A stretch of DNA of 64,000 nucleotides from Caballeronia insecticola. Lineage in GTDB: Bacteria > Pseudomonadota > Gammaproteobacteria > Burkholderiales > Burkholderiaceae. The position numbers and the translations under genes were made by a program. Under the pieces are notes generated by a model that saw only the letters and a program-made list of their open reading frames with translations, searched no databases and was not told the origin of the DNA. Positions 7,670 to 16,461 of this stretch are shown piece after piece (the first letter of the stretch is position 1; each line of letters begins with the position of its first letter). Location of the stretch: NCBI RefSeq assembly GCF_000402035.1, contig NC_021294.1, forward strand, positions 620,001 to 684,000, given 5' to 3'.

Positions 7670-9388
7670 TCAAAGCGTATTCGGTTCGTGCGTGACCGGA
7701 TTCACGCCCGCGTAAGCCAGCGCCTCATGCAGCGTGGCAAAAACATTCGCCTCGCCCAGCACCTGCGTCAATCCGTGCCGGTCCATATCGCCGCGCAAAA
7801 ATCGATTCACACGCCCGAAGCTCACGACCACGCCACGATCCCGCAACGTTTCCACCAACTCGCCGATTGTGCGTGCGGCGGAATAATCGAGATCCGTGAT
7901 CGCGCCCGCATCGACGATGAAATGGCGCAAGCCATCGGATGCCGTATCGACGAGCTTCGTCACTTCAGCGGCAAAGAAATGATCGTTCGCGTAAAACAGA
8001 TCGGCACCGAAGCGATAGACGATGAGATGCGGCGCGGTCATCGCACCCGGTTTCGTCGGCAGGAACTGCCAGCGTGCGTCGGGCGCGGCGGGCGTGAGGA
8101 CCATCGTGTGCGGATGATAGCTATGGCGCACATGACGCAGCAGCGACAGCGCCACCGCCAGCAGAATGCCGTGCTCGACGCCCACCAGCACGACCGACGC
8201 CGCCGTAACGAGCGCCAGCAGAAATTCGCCCGGGCTTTCGGCGCGGATGTCGTTGAGGCTTTGCAGATTGACGAGGCCGATGGCGATCGTGAACACGATG
8301 GCCGCCAGCACGCAATGCGGCAGATAGCGCAGATAGTCGCTCAAAAACAGCAACACGACCGCGACTACGGCTGCGAAGAACAATTGCCCCAACTGGCTGC
8401 GCGTGCCGGCGCGCTCGGCCATGGCCGTCTGCGTGGGACTGCCGTTGACGACGAATGTGCCGGTCAGCGCCGCCGCTGCATTCGCCGCCGAAAGGCCGAG
8501 GATGTCGCTGTTGGTATCGACTTCCTCGCGATACTGCTGCGCGAACACGCGCGCTGCCGCCGCGCTCTGCGCGATGATCATCACGAAGCACGAGGCCGCG
8601 ACCGGCACGAGATCGACACACTGCTGCCAACTGACGACGGGAAAGCGCAACGCGGGCAGGCCACCGGCAACAGGACCGAGCACCGCGATGCCGTGCGCCG
8701 CGAAATCGAACGCCTTGCTCGCCACGATGCTGCCGATCACCGCGATGAGCGGCATCGGCACGCGCGGCGCCACGCGTTTGCAGACGAGAATCGCGACGAT
8801 CACGAGCAGGGCCACGCCGAGCGTCGGCGCGTGAAACTGCAGCGCATGCCGGACGAGGTACTCGAGCTGGGCAACGCTGTGCGACGCGGACCCGGGCATC
8901 GCGATGCCGGAGAGGTCGCCGAGCATCGCGATCGACACCTGCACGCCTACGCCCGCCAGGAAACCGACGAGCACCGTGCGCGACAGAAAGTCGGCAAGAA
9001 AGCCGAGCTTGAAAAGGCGCGCGAGCAGCAGAAGCGCGGCCGTCTGAAGTGCGACCATGCCCGCCAGCGCGATGTATTCGGCGCTGCCGGGCGCGGCCAT
9101 CGACGAGAGGCGGCTCGCGAAGATTGTCGCCGTGGCCGAATCCGCCGCGACGACGAGATGTCGCGACGCCCCGAACAGCGCGAACGCGACGAGCGGCAGA
9201 AACGCGGTGTACAGGCCGGCCACCGGCGGCATGCCTGCGATGCGCGCGTAGCCGAGCACCTGCGGAATGTCCATCGACGCGAGCGAAACGCCGGCGAGCG
9301 CGTCGCGCAGCGCGGCGGCGCGGTTGATCGGGAGGATGCCTTTGAGGAGCCAGGCGCTCGCCGTCGGCTTGCGGTCGGAGTCTTGCAT
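7670..9388 (-). CDS. SulP-family anion transporter with STAS domain
   Basis: Inner-membrane SulP/SLC26-type permease of 572 residues. I took the ATG at 9388 (MQDSDRK); the longer frame upstream is arginine-rich and overlaps the next gene. An early SLASMDIPQVLGYARIAGMPPVAGLYTAF segment is the hallmark SulP start, followed by 10-12 hydrophobic segments. A conserved NGSPTQTAMAERAG stands near residue 320. The C-terminal STAS region, about 440-555, contains YRFGADLFYANDHFF and FIVDAGAITDLDYSA. Family members carry sulfate, bicarbonate or dicarboxylates; the setting in a catabolic cluster makes an organic anion possible. About 100 bp, filled by tandem repeats, separate it from the upstream epimerase. 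Confidence 0.9.
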   Translation of the reverse strand: MQDSDRKPTASAWLLKGILPINRAAALRDALAGVSLASMDIPQVLGYARIAGMPPVAGLYTAFLPLVAFALFGASRHLVVAADSATATIFASRLSSMAAPGSAEYIALAGMVALQTAALLLLARLFKLGFLADFLSRTVLVGFLAGVGVQVSIAMLGDLSGIAMPGSASHSVAQLEYLVRHALQFHAPTLGVALLVIVAILVCKRVAPRVPMPLIAVIGSIVASKAFDFAAHGIAVLGPVAGGLPALRFPVVSWQQCVDLVPVAASCFVMIIAQSAAAARVFAQQYREEVDTNSDILGLSAANAAAALTGTFVVNGSPTQTAMAERAGTRSQLGQLFFAAVVAVVLLFLSDYLRYLPHCVLAAIVFTIAIGLVNLQSLNDIRAESPGEFLLALVTAASVVLVGVEHGILLAVALSLLRHVRHSYHPHTMVLTPAAPDARWQFLPTKPGAMTAPHLIVYRFGADLFYANDHFFAAEVTKLVDTASDGLRHFIVDAGAITDLDYSAARTIGELVETLRDRGVVVSFGRVNRFLRGDMDRHGLTQVLGEANVFATLHEALAYAGVNPVTHEPNTL

Positions 9389-9454
9389 GCGGCGCACCGT
9401 GGTCGTGAGAAGCGAATCGTGCCCCAATGAATCCGCGCTGCCAAGGCTCCATTT

Positions 9455-9501
9455 GGCTAACGATAGAGCTGACGATAGAGCGACGATACGGCTAACGATA
9501 G
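9455..9501. repeat. Four tandem ~12-bp repeats across the epimerase 3' end
   Basis: Units GGCTAACGATAG (9455-9466), AGCTGACGATAG (9467-9478), AGCGACGATAC (9479-9489) and GGCTAACGATAG (9490-9501). The last copy contains the stop codon of the epimerase gene, so the array looks like duplication of the gene's 3' end into the gap before sulP. Confidence 0.7.
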
Positions 9502-10379
9502 AAAGCGACCGTCTGCCGCAAGCCTTCTTCCAGCGGCGTTTTCGGCAAACCGGGCAGCATCTGCGCGAGCGCCGGATCGTCGGGAAAGGATGTGGCGATC
9601 GGCAGCGGCGCGCCCGCAGCGTCGATGCGCGCGCCCGGCACGATGTCATCGAGTATGGCGATGACACGCTCCATCGGCGTGATGTCGCCGGCTAGCGTGA
9701 ACGCGTGCGCGCCGTTGATCTCGCGGGTGAGCGCGAGTTCGTACGCGGCGGCGACGTTATCCGCGTAGACGAGTCCCGTCGCGCCCGTGAAGGGAATCGT
9801 GTAGGGCTCGCCGCGCGCGGCGGCACGGCATGCGAGGCTCGGCCCCGCGCTCGAACCCGTTTCCCGCCCCGCGCCGTACACGACGAGCGGCCGAAAACCG
9901 ATGCTCGCGATACCGCGATCGTGCCAGTACGCGCGCGCCGAACCCTCGCACGCCAGCTTGAACGCGCCGTAATGCGTCAGCGGATAGGGCGTGGCGCCGT
10001 CGTCGGGGCCGAAGACGCCCGCGCTGCTCGCATAGAGCACGGAGCGCAGCCCGCACGCGATGGCCGCATCGAAGACATTCAGTGTGCCGGTGAGATTGAT
10101 GTGCGCGCCGCGCACGGGATCGGCGGCGCACGCGGGCGTCAGCACGCCCGCCAGATGGATGACGCCGTCGCAGCCATCGAGCGCATGCGCGACATCGCGC
10201 GCTTCGCCGATATCGCCGGTCCGCCATTCGATCTCATCGGCGCGTTCCGGCGCGAGCGTCCGCACGAGACTCGCGTTCTCGCGCACGTCGAAGGCGCGCA
10301 CTTGCATGCCGCGCGCGAGCAGCCGTCGCATCACCCACGCCGCCAGAAAACCGCTGCCGCCTGTCACCAGTACTCGCAT
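9492..10379 (-). CDS. NAD(P)-dependent epimerase/dehydratase (extended SDR)
   Basis: Extended short-chain dehydrogenase of 295 residues. The start at 10379 gives MRVLVTGGSGFLAA with the GxxGxxG dinucleotide loop at residues 7-13. The longer in-frame start at 10472 would run through the divergent promoter. Catalytic Tyr137-x3-Lys141 is in THYGAFKLA and Ser118/119 in YASSAGVFGP. Such enzymes epimerise, dehydrate or oxidise sugar-like or cyclic alcohols. It is divergent from the flavin dehydrogenase gene and shares a promoter region containing a perfect 15-bp palindrome, so it probably belongs to the same regulon. Upstream GGAGGAAACGAC is the ribosome site. Confidence 0.85.
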   Translation of the reverse strand: MRVLVTGGSGFLAAWVMRRLLARGMQVRAFDVRENASLVRTLAPERADEIEWRTGDIGEARDVAHALDGCDGVIHLAGVLTPACAADPVRGAHINLTGTLNVFDAAIACGLRSVLYASSAGVFGPDDGATPYPLTHYGAFKLACEGSARAYWHDRGIASIGFRPLVVYGAGRETGSSAGPSLACRAAARGEPYTIPFTGATGLVYADNVAAAYELALTREINGAHAFTLAGDITPMERVIAILDDIVPGARIDAAGAPLPIATSFPDDPALAQMLPGLPKTPLEEGLRQTVAFYR

Positions 10380-10429
10380 GTCGTTTCCTCCGTTCGTCTC
10401 AAAAAAGAGCTTGGCTTGATCGTCATTTG

Positions 10430-10444
10430 TGGAATAGTATTCCA
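10430..10444. promoter_or_regulatory. Perfect palindromic operator, IclR type
   Basis: TGGAATAGTATTCCA: 7-bp arms around one central base, located in the gap between the divergent epimerase and flavin dehydrogenase genes. IclR-family proteins commonly bind palindromes of this length with TGGAA half-sites. The likely ligand-responsive regulator is the IclR protein at 15575; binding is inferred. Confidence 0.6.
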
Positions 10445-10529
10445 ATATCAAAGTGAGTTCTACAGATAACACTTATTTCGATTCGTCGAGAGAAACGACG
10501 ATGTCGAAGCGAGACGGAGCGGAGCAAGG

Positions 10530-12323
10530 ATGGAGACATTGGAGAGTCTGGGCCAGAATGAAACGTTCGACGTCGTGGTCATCGGTGCGGGCGGGGCGGG
10601 CATGTCGGCGGCGCTCGTGGCGGCCATCGACGGCGCGCGCGTGCTGCTCGTCGAAAGCACGGAATACGTCGGCGGCACGACGGCCTATTCGGCGGGCACC
10701 ACGTGGATGCCGGCGTCGCCGCACGCGGCGAGCGTCAATCGCGACGATACCGCCGCGAACGCCGAAGCCTTCCTGACGCGCGCAGTCGGCGAGCGCAGCG
10801 ATGCCGCGATGCGTCGCGCATTTCTGGAAGCCGGTCCGCGAGCCGTGGCGCATCTCGAAGCGAACTCGGACGTGAAATATCGTGCGCGCCCGTTTCATCC
10901 CGATTATCTGTCCGAGATCGAAGGCTCGACGTTGCGTGGCCGCGCGCTGGAGCCGCTGCCGTTCGACGGCCGCAAGCTCGGCCGTGCGTTCGCGCTGATC
11001 CGTCCGCCGATTCCGGAATTCACCGTGCTGGGCGGCATGATGGTCGATCGCGACGACGTCGGGCATCTGCTTAACATGACGAAGTCGTTCGCATCGTTCG
11101 GACATGCGCTCAAGCTGCTCGCGCGTCACGCCCGCGACCGCATGAGCGCGCCGCGCGGCACGCGCCTCGTGATGGGCAACGCGCTGATCGGCCGGCTGCT
11201 GTTTTCGCTGCTCCAGCGCGGCGTGACGGTGCTGACCAACACGAAGGTCGAGGCGCTGCACACGGGCGCGAGCGGCGTCGAAGGCGTGACGCTCAGGCAT
11301 GTGAACGAGCAGCGGCGCATCGGCGTGACGGGCGGCGTGATTCTCGCGAGCGGCGGCTTCAATCGACATCCGACGCGGCGTGGCGAGATGTTGCCCGGCG
11401 CCGATCCCGCGTGGTGTCCCGCCGCGCCCGGCCACACCGGCAGCGCGCAGGATCTGGCACTCGCGGCGGGTGCGCGTTTCGGCGATGGCGCGCTGTCCAA
11501 CGCATTCTGGGCGCCGGTTTCCGTGCGCAGGCGCGCCGACGGCACCACGGCCGTGTTCCCGCACTTTTTGATGGATCGCGGCAAGCCGGGCATGATCGTC
11601 GTCGATAAAACGGGGCGGCGCTTTCTCAACGAGAACACGTCATATCACCTGTTTGGCATCGCGATGCAGGAAGCAAACCGCACGACGCCTTCCGTGCCCG
11701 CGTATCTCGTGACGGACGCGCAAGGTCTGCGCAAGTACGGCCTCGGCATGGTGCGTCCGGGCGGCAAGGGACTCGCGCCGTTTCTTGCGGACGGCTATCT
11801 GGTCGAAGGCAGCACGCTCGGCGAACTGGCGGGCAAACTCGGCATCGACGAAGCCGGGCTCGCGGATAGCGTCGCGCGCATCAATCGCTACGCGCAGACG
11901 GGCGTCGATACGGATTTTCAGCGCGGCACGACCGACTATCAGAACGCCAACGGCGACGCGAACTGGAGCGGCCCGAACAAGTGCCTCGGGCCGATCGGCG
12001 AGGCGCCGTTCTACGCGGTGCGGCTGTATCCGGGCGATATCGGCGCGGCGACCGGGCTCGTCACCGATACGAACGCGCGCGTGCTGGATCGCGCCGACCG
12101 GCCGATCGGCGGCCTCTATGCGTGCGGCAACGACATGCAGTCCGTAATGGGCGGCGTCTATCCCGGTCCGGGCATCACGCTCGGACCCGGACTCGCGTTC
12201 GGCTATCTCGCGGCGCGGCATGCGACGGCGCGTGGCCGGACGCCGCAAGCCGCGTTGCCGGACGCGCGCGACGACGCATTCACTCTGCCGCTCGACATCC
12301 CAACACACGCGCACGCCAAATGA
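10530..12323 (+). CDS. FAD-binding dehydrogenase, KstD/fumarate-reductase-like (first)
   Basis: Flavoprotein of 597 residues in the fumarate reductase/3-ketosteroid delta1-dehydrogenase superfamily, which introduces or removes C=C bonds next to carbonyls. The FAD loop GAGGAG is at 19-24 with acceptor Glu42. GGTTAYSAGTTWMP follows at about 48-61. The C-terminal FAD/active-site region contains GVYPGPGITLGP with Tyr544, which matches the catalytic Tyr-Pro-x-x-Gly of KstD. Its stop overlaps the start of a paralogue (ATGA), starting an operon of five or six genes. An IclR-type palindrome lies 86 bases upstream. The substrate is probably an alicyclic ketone or enone; not determinable here. Confidence 0.88.
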   Translation: METLESLGQNETFDVVVIGAGGAGMSAALVAAIDGARVLLVESTEYVGGTTAYSAGTTWMPASPHAASVNRDDTAANAEAFLTRAVGERSDAAMRRAFLEAGPRAVAHLEANSDVKYRARPFHPDYLSEIEGSTLRGRALEPLPFDGRKLGRAFALIRPPIPEFTVLGGMMVDRDDVGHLLNMTKSFASFGHALKLLARHARDRMSAPRGTRLVMGNALIGRLLFSLLQRGVTVLTNTKVEALHTGASGVEGVTLRHVNEQRRIGVTGGVILASGGFNRHPTRRGEMLPGADPAWCPAAPGHTGSAQDLALAAGARFGDGALSNAFWAPVSVRRRADGTTAVFPHFLMDRGKPGMIVVDKTGRRFLNENTSYHLFGIAMQEANRTTPSVPAYLVTDAQGLRKYGLGMVRPGGKGLAPFLADGYLVEGSTLGELAGKLGIDEAGLADSVARINRYAQTGVDTDFQRGTTDYQNANGDANWSGPNKCLGPIGEAPFYAVRLYPGDIGAATGLVTDTNARVLDRADRPIGGLYACGNDMQSVMGGVYPGPGITLGPGLAFGYLAARHATARGRTPQAALPDARDDAFTLPLDIPTHAHAK

Positions 12324-14059
12324 AGCCCGATCCGGTTCTCGAATGCGATGTCCTCGTGCTGGGCTCAGGCGCAGGCGGCCTCTCGACCGCCGTCACGGCG
12401 GCGACGCAGGGTTTGTCGGTGCTCGTCTGCGAGAAGGAAGACGTGTTCGGCGGCACGACCGCGTGGTCGGGCGGCTGGATGTGGATTCCGCGCAATCCGC
12501 TCGCGGCGCGCGCGGGCATCGTCGAAGATGAGGAAACGCCGCGCACGTATCTCAAAAGCGAACTCGGCGCGCACTTCGACGCCGTCAAGGTCGATGCGCT
12601 CATCGAGCACGGTCCGCGCATGGTCGACTTTTTCGAGCGCAATACGTCGATGCGCTTTATCGACGGCAATCGCATTCCCGATTTCCACACCACGCCGGGC
12701 GCGGCGAACGGCGGCCGCTCCGTCTGCGCGATGCCGTTCGACGGCCGCGCGCTCGGCCCGCTCATCCACAAACTGCGCGAGCCGCTTGCCGAAATGACGA
12801 TCAAGGGCATGGCGATCGCATCCGGTCAGGATCTCGCGCATTTTCTGAACGCGACGCGCAGTGTGAAATCGGCGTGGCACGTGACGAAGCGCTTCGCCAC
12901 GTTCGCGTGGCATAAGCTGCGTCACGGCCGCTCGATGCATCTCGTGAACGGCAATGCGCTCGTCGCGCGGCTGTTGAAATCCGCGGCGGATCGCGGCGTC
13001 GGTCTGCGCACGCGGGCACAAGCCGTGTCGTTGACGCGCGAAGGCGAGCGGGTGACGGGCGCGCGCGTCGAGATCGACGGCGTGATGCACGACATACGCG
13101 CGCGGCGCGGCGTCGTGCTCGCGTGCGGCGGTTATCCGCACGATGCGAAGCGTCAGGCCGCGACGTTTCCGTACACGCCGCACTGGTCGGCGGCGCCGAA
13201 AAGCAATACCGGCGACGGCATTCGTCTCGGCGAAGCGGCGGGCGCGTATTTCGATGCGTCGCTCGAGGCGCCCGCCGCGTGGGCGCCCGTGTCGCTCGTG
13301 CCGAAGGGCGCGAACGAGCCGGCTGCGTTTCCGCATCTGATCGACCGCGCGAAGCCGGGCGTGATCTCCGTGACGCGCGCGGGCCGGCGTTTCACGAACG
13401 AGGCGTCGTCGTATCACGACTTCGTCGCGGCGCTCATCGAAACGACGCCGCCGGGCGAGGAAGTGTGCGCGTGGCTCGTCTGCGATCATCGTTTTCAGCG
13501 CCGCTACGGGCTCGGTTTCGCCAAGCCGTTTCCGTTTCCGCTGATGCCTTACGAACGCTCCGGCTATCTGCACAGCGCGCCGACGCTCGACGCGCTCGCG
13601 CGGCAATGCGGCATCGACGCACGCGGCCTCGCCGATACCGTCGCGGCCTACAACGCGTATGCGCAAGACGGCTTCGATCCGCAATTCCACAAAGGCTCGA
13701 CGCCGTACAACCGCGTTCAGGGCGATGCATCGCACGGGCCGAATCCGTGTCTCGCGCCGCTCGTCGACGGGCCATTCCATGCCGTGAAAATCTTGCCGGG
13801 CAGCCTCGGCACGTTTTCCGGCCTCGCGACGGACGCCCGCGCCCGCGTGCTCGACGAAACGCATGTGCCGATTCCCGGCCTCTTCGCCGTCGGCAACGAC
13901 GCCGCGAGCATGATGGGCGGACATTATCCGGCAGGCGGCATCACGCTCGGACCGGCGATGACCTTCGGCTATCTCGCCGGACTCGAACTGGCCGCGCCGC
14001 CGCGCGACGACGCCATCACGGACCTCTCACTCTTCAAACAGGCAAGGACTCTGCAATGA
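12320..14059 (+). CDS. FAD-binding dehydrogenase, KstD/fumarate-reductase-like (second)
   Basis: Paralogue of the preceding gene, 579 residues. Start chosen at the ATG that overlaps the previous stop by four bases, giving MKPDPVLECDVLVLGSGAGG with the FAD loop near residue 17. GGTTAWSGGWMWIPRNP follows. C-terminal GHYPAGGITLGP keeps the KstD-like Tyr (Tyr536) and Gly. The tandem pair differs throughout, so they probably act on successive intermediates, or one on each of two isomers, rather than being copy-number duplicates. It overlaps the NIPSNAP gene by four bases. Membrane segments are absent; electrons probably pass to quinone or an unknown acceptor. Confidence 0.88.
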   Translation: MKPDPVLECDVLVLGSGAGGLSTAVTAATQGLSVLVCEKEDVFGGTTAWSGGWMWIPRNPLAARAGIVEDEETPRTYLKSELGAHFDAVKVDALIEHGPRMVDFFERNTSMRFIDGNRIPDFHTTPGAANGGRSVCAMPFDGRALGPLIHKLREPLAEMTIKGMAIASGQDLAHFLNATRSVKSAWHVTKRFATFAWHKLRHGRSMHLVNGNALVARLLKSAADRGVGLRTRAQAVSLTREGERVTGARVEIDGVMHDIRARRGVVLACGGYPHDAKRQAATFPYTPHWSAAPKSNTGDGIRLGEAAGAYFDASLEAPAAWAPVSLVPKGANEPAAFPHLIDRAKPGVISVTRAGRRFTNEASSYHDFVAALIETTPPGEEVCAWLVCDHRFQRRYGLGFAKPFPFPLMPYERSGYLHSAPTLDALARQCGIDARGLADTVAAYNAYAQDGFDPQFHKGSTPYNRVQGDASHGPNPCLAPLVDGPFHAVKILPGSLGTFSGLATDARARVLDETHVPIPGLFAVGNDAASMMGGHYPAGGITLGPAMTFGYLAGLELAAPPRDDAITDLSLFKQARTLQ

Positions 14060-14667
14060 CTCTGTACGACACAGTCACGTTGACGGTGAAGATCGGCGCG
14101 AACGCGCAGGTCTTCGAGAACATCAAGGCAAGCGGCGACGCGCCCGGCTCAAAGCTGCTCGGCTGCTGGTATTCGGACATCGGCGCGCTCGGCCGCGTCA
14201 TGGTGCTGCGCGGTTTCGACTCGGAAGCGGCGCTCGTCAAGGAACGCCAGCGTCTGTTGCTCGAAGGCAATCCATTCGGCTGCGGCGAATTCGTCACCGA
14301 TGTCGACATCAGCAGCTACGCGTTGTTTCCGTTTCTGCCGCCGATCGAGCCGGCGGTCCACGGCGGGCTGTACGAGATGCGCGTCTACGGCACGAAGCTC
14401 GCGAGCCTGCAGCACACCATCGACGCATGGCAGAACGCGTTGCCGGAGCGCACGAAGCGCTCGCCGCTCATCGGCGCGATGTATGCGCTCGACGGCACCG
14501 TGCCGCGCTTTCTCAACATCTGGCCGTACGCGAGCGTCGACGAGCGTTCGCGCATTCGCGCCGAGGCGGTGAAAGACGGCATCTGGCCGCCGAAGGGCGG
14601 ACCCGCCCATCTGACGACGATGGAATCGACCATTTACGTGCCCGCGCCGTTCTCGCCGCTGCGCTAA
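14056..14667 (+). CDS. NIPSNAP-family protein
   Basis: Protein of 203 residues made of two related alpha/beta barrel halves, as in NIPSNAP proteins. The second half opens LYEMRVYGTKLASLQHTIDAW (about residue 118), a recognisable NIPSNAP strand-helix, and ends LTTMESTIYVPAPFSPLR. The start overlaps the upstream flavin dehydrogenase stop (ATGA), so it is translationally coupled. NIPSNAP-like proteins often sit in catabolic operons for hydrophobic or alicyclic compounds, but no reaction is established. It may be a small isomerase or a partner of the flavin dehydrogenases. Fourteen bases separate it from the TIM-barrel gene. Confidence 0.8.
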   Translation: MTLYDTVTLTVKIGANAQVFENIKASGDAPGSKLLGCWYSDIGALGRVMVLRGFDSEAALVKERQRLLLEGNPFGCGEFVTDVDISSYALFPFLPPIEPAVHGGLYEMRVYGTKLASLQHTIDAWQNALPERTKRSPLIGAMYALDGTVPRFLNIWPYASVDERSRIRAEAVKDGIWPPKGGPAHLTTMESTIYVPAPFSPLR

Positions 14668-14681
14668 CCGGAGACTCCGCG

Positions 14682-15506
14682 ATGTCACGACGCAAGCTTT
14701 CTCTCTCCGCGCTGACGGTGCTCGAACTGACGCCGCCGCAGATGGTCGAGTGCGCGGCGCAGGCGGGCTACGATTTCGTCGGCCTGCGCCTCTTGCCCGC
14801 GACCGACACGGAGGTGCGGCACGAGATCGTCGGCGCGACGCCGTTGAAGCGCGAAACGCTCGCGGCGCTCAGGGACACCGGTATCGGCGTGCTCGATGCC
14901 GAAATCCTGCGCCTGAAGCCGGACACGGACGTCGCCGCTTACGAGCCGATGCTCGCGACCGCCGCGGAACTGGGCGCGCGGTACGTGCTCGTCGCGGGCA
15001 ACGATCCCGACGAAGCCCGCACCGCTGAGCGTCTCGCGCAACTGTGCGATCTCGCGAAGCCGTATGGGCTGGCGCCATCCCTCGAACCGATGCCCTGGAC
15101 GGACGCGAAAGACATCGTGCAGGGCGCGCGCATCGTGAAGGCGGCGGGGCGCGCGAATACGGGTTTGATCGTCGATCCGATTCATTTCGACCGCGCGGGG
15201 TCGTCGACGCAACAACTGCGCGAGTTGCCGCGCGAATGGTTCGGCTACGTGCAGTTCTGCGACGCGCCCGCCGAGCGTCCCGCCGATCTGCACACGCTGC
15301 TGTATCAGGCGCGTGCCGAACGCATGATTCCCGGCGAAGGCGGGCTCGATCTCGCGGGCATCCTGCGCGCGCTGCCGGACGATCTGCCGGTTTCGCTCGA
15401 AGTGCCGATGAACGAATGGGCCAAAACCGCCGACGCGCTCACGCGCGCCAAGCGTCTGCGCGAAGCGACTGTGGCCGTGCTGGAGGAGACCTACGCGCAG
15501 CAATAA
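14682..15506 (+). CDS. Sugar-phosphate isomerase/epimerase-like TIM-barrel protein
   Basis: AP-endonuclease-2/xylose-isomerase-like TIM barrel of 274 residues. Metal-ligand-like motifs follow the family order: SLEPMPW (Glu, about residue 131), IVDPIHFDR (Asp/His, about 165), YVQFCDAP (Asp, about 192), PGEGGLDL (about 218) and SLEVPM (Glu, about 238). The family includes isomerases, epimerases and dehydroshikimate dehydratases. With an AroE-like dehydrogenase in the same cluster, a dehydratase or isomerase acting on a polyhydroxylated ring is an attractive inference. GGAGACTCCGCG precedes the ATG. It is the last structural gene before the IclR regulator. Confidence 0.85.
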   Translation: MSRRKLSLSALTVLELTPPQMVECAAQAGYDFVGLRLLPATDTEVRHEIVGATPLKRETLAALRDTGIGVLDAEILRLKPDTDVAAYEPMLATAAELGARYVLVAGNDPDEARTAERLAQLCDLAKPYGLAPSLEPMPWTDAKDIVQGARIVKAAGRANTGLIVDPIHFDRAGSSTQQLRELPREWFGYVQFCDAPAERPADLHTLLYQARAERMIPGEGGLDLAGILRALPDDLPVSLEVPMNEWAKTADALTRAKRLREATVAVLEETYAQQ

Positions 15507-15528
15507 ACTAGCGGTTGAATTCCGAGGT

Positions 15529-15557
15529 GGAATCGTGTTCTCATTCCGATCTCGGAA
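15529..15557. promoter_or_regulatory. Nested inverted repeats before the IclR gene
   Basis: GGAAT (15529-15533) pairs with ATTCC (15543-15547), and TTCCGA (15544-15549) pairs with TCGGAA (15552-15557) across two bases. Half-sites resemble the palindrome at 10430. The block ends 17 bases before the IclR start codon, fitting autorepression. Confidence 0.45.
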
Positions 15558-15574
15558 CTTCGAGAGACTGAAAG

Positions 15575-16381
15575 ATGGCAGGAAATCTGGAGCGCGCGTT
15601 GTCGATCATCGAGCTGCTGGCGAAAAACGGCGGGCGCATGCAGCTCGCCGCAATCGCCGATACGCTCAACATTCCGCGCAGCGGCACGCATCGCCTGCTC
15701 GCGATGTTGATCGACGAGGGCTATGTCCGTCAGGACGAGGATCACGGCGAGTACATGCTCGCGCTGAAGCTCGTTTCGCTTGCGCTCATCTATCTGTCGA
15801 CGGGAGGCGTGCTCGACGTGTCGCAACCGGTGCTCGACCGGCTCGCGGCGCAGTCGGGCGAACTGGCGCGCGTGGGCGTGGTGGAGGACGATCACATTAC
15901 GTTCGTCGGCAAGGCGCAGGGCGCGAAGTCCGGCCTGCGCTACGACCCGGACATGGGCAGCCAGCCGCCGCTGCATTGCACGGCGAGCGGGCAGGCGTGG
16001 CTCTCCTCGCTGACCGATGAAGAGGCGCTCGAACTCGTCTCGAAGCAGGGCGGCCTTGGCAAGCCGGGCGCGGGCGGTCCGAAGGCGCCGAAGACCATCC
16101 AGCAGTTTCTGGCGGATTTGCACGCGGCGCGCGAGCGTGGCTACGGCATTGCGAGCGAGACATACGAAGCCGGCATGACGTCGATGGCTGCGCCGATTCA
16201 TCATCCGGTGACGGGTGCGGTGGTCGGCGTGGTGAGCCTCGCCGGGCCGACGAGCCGCTTGCCCGACGCGCGCCTGAAGGAACTCGCGCCCGCGCTCCTC
16301 GAAGCGGCGTCCGATATGGGCGCGGCGACGCTGAGTTCGCCGTATTTCAAGCGCTCGGCAGCGAAGGCGAACGTAGTTTAG
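15575..16381 (+). CDS. IclR-family transcriptional regulator
   Basis: DNA-binding regulator of 268 residues, normal for IclR. The N-terminal winged helix spans about residues 1-65 (LERALSIIELLAKNGGRMQLAAIADTL... pattern, with NIPRSGTHRLLAML as recognition helix region). The C-terminal GAF-like effector domain contains GMTSMAAPIHHPVTGAVVGVVSLAG near residue 200. It closes the flavin dehydrogenase operon and probably senses the pathway substrate. Palindromes with TGGAA half-sites occur before this gene, before the first flavin dehydrogenase and before the AroE-like gene, which together suggest one regulon. Activator or repressor mode cannot be told from sequence. Confidence 0.9.
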   Translation: MAGNLERALSIIELLAKNGGRMQLAAIADTLNIPRSGTHRLLAMLIDEGYVRQDEDHGEYMLALKLVSLALIYLSTGGVLDVSQPVLDRLAAQSGELARVGVVEDDHITFVGKAQGAKSGLRYDPDMGSQPPLHCTASGQAWLSSLTDEEALELVSKQGGLGKPGAGGPKAPKTIQQFLADLHAARERGYGIASETYEAGMTSMAAPIHHPVTGAVVGVVSLAGPTSRLPDARLKELAPALLEAASDMGAATLSSPYFKRSAAKANVV

Positions 16382-16461
16382 CGGTGTAGCATGGGCGCGC
16401 GAAACTGGCCGAATGGCCGAGGTGACGCGTCGCGCATGCCTGCGATATCATCGTTTTCATC

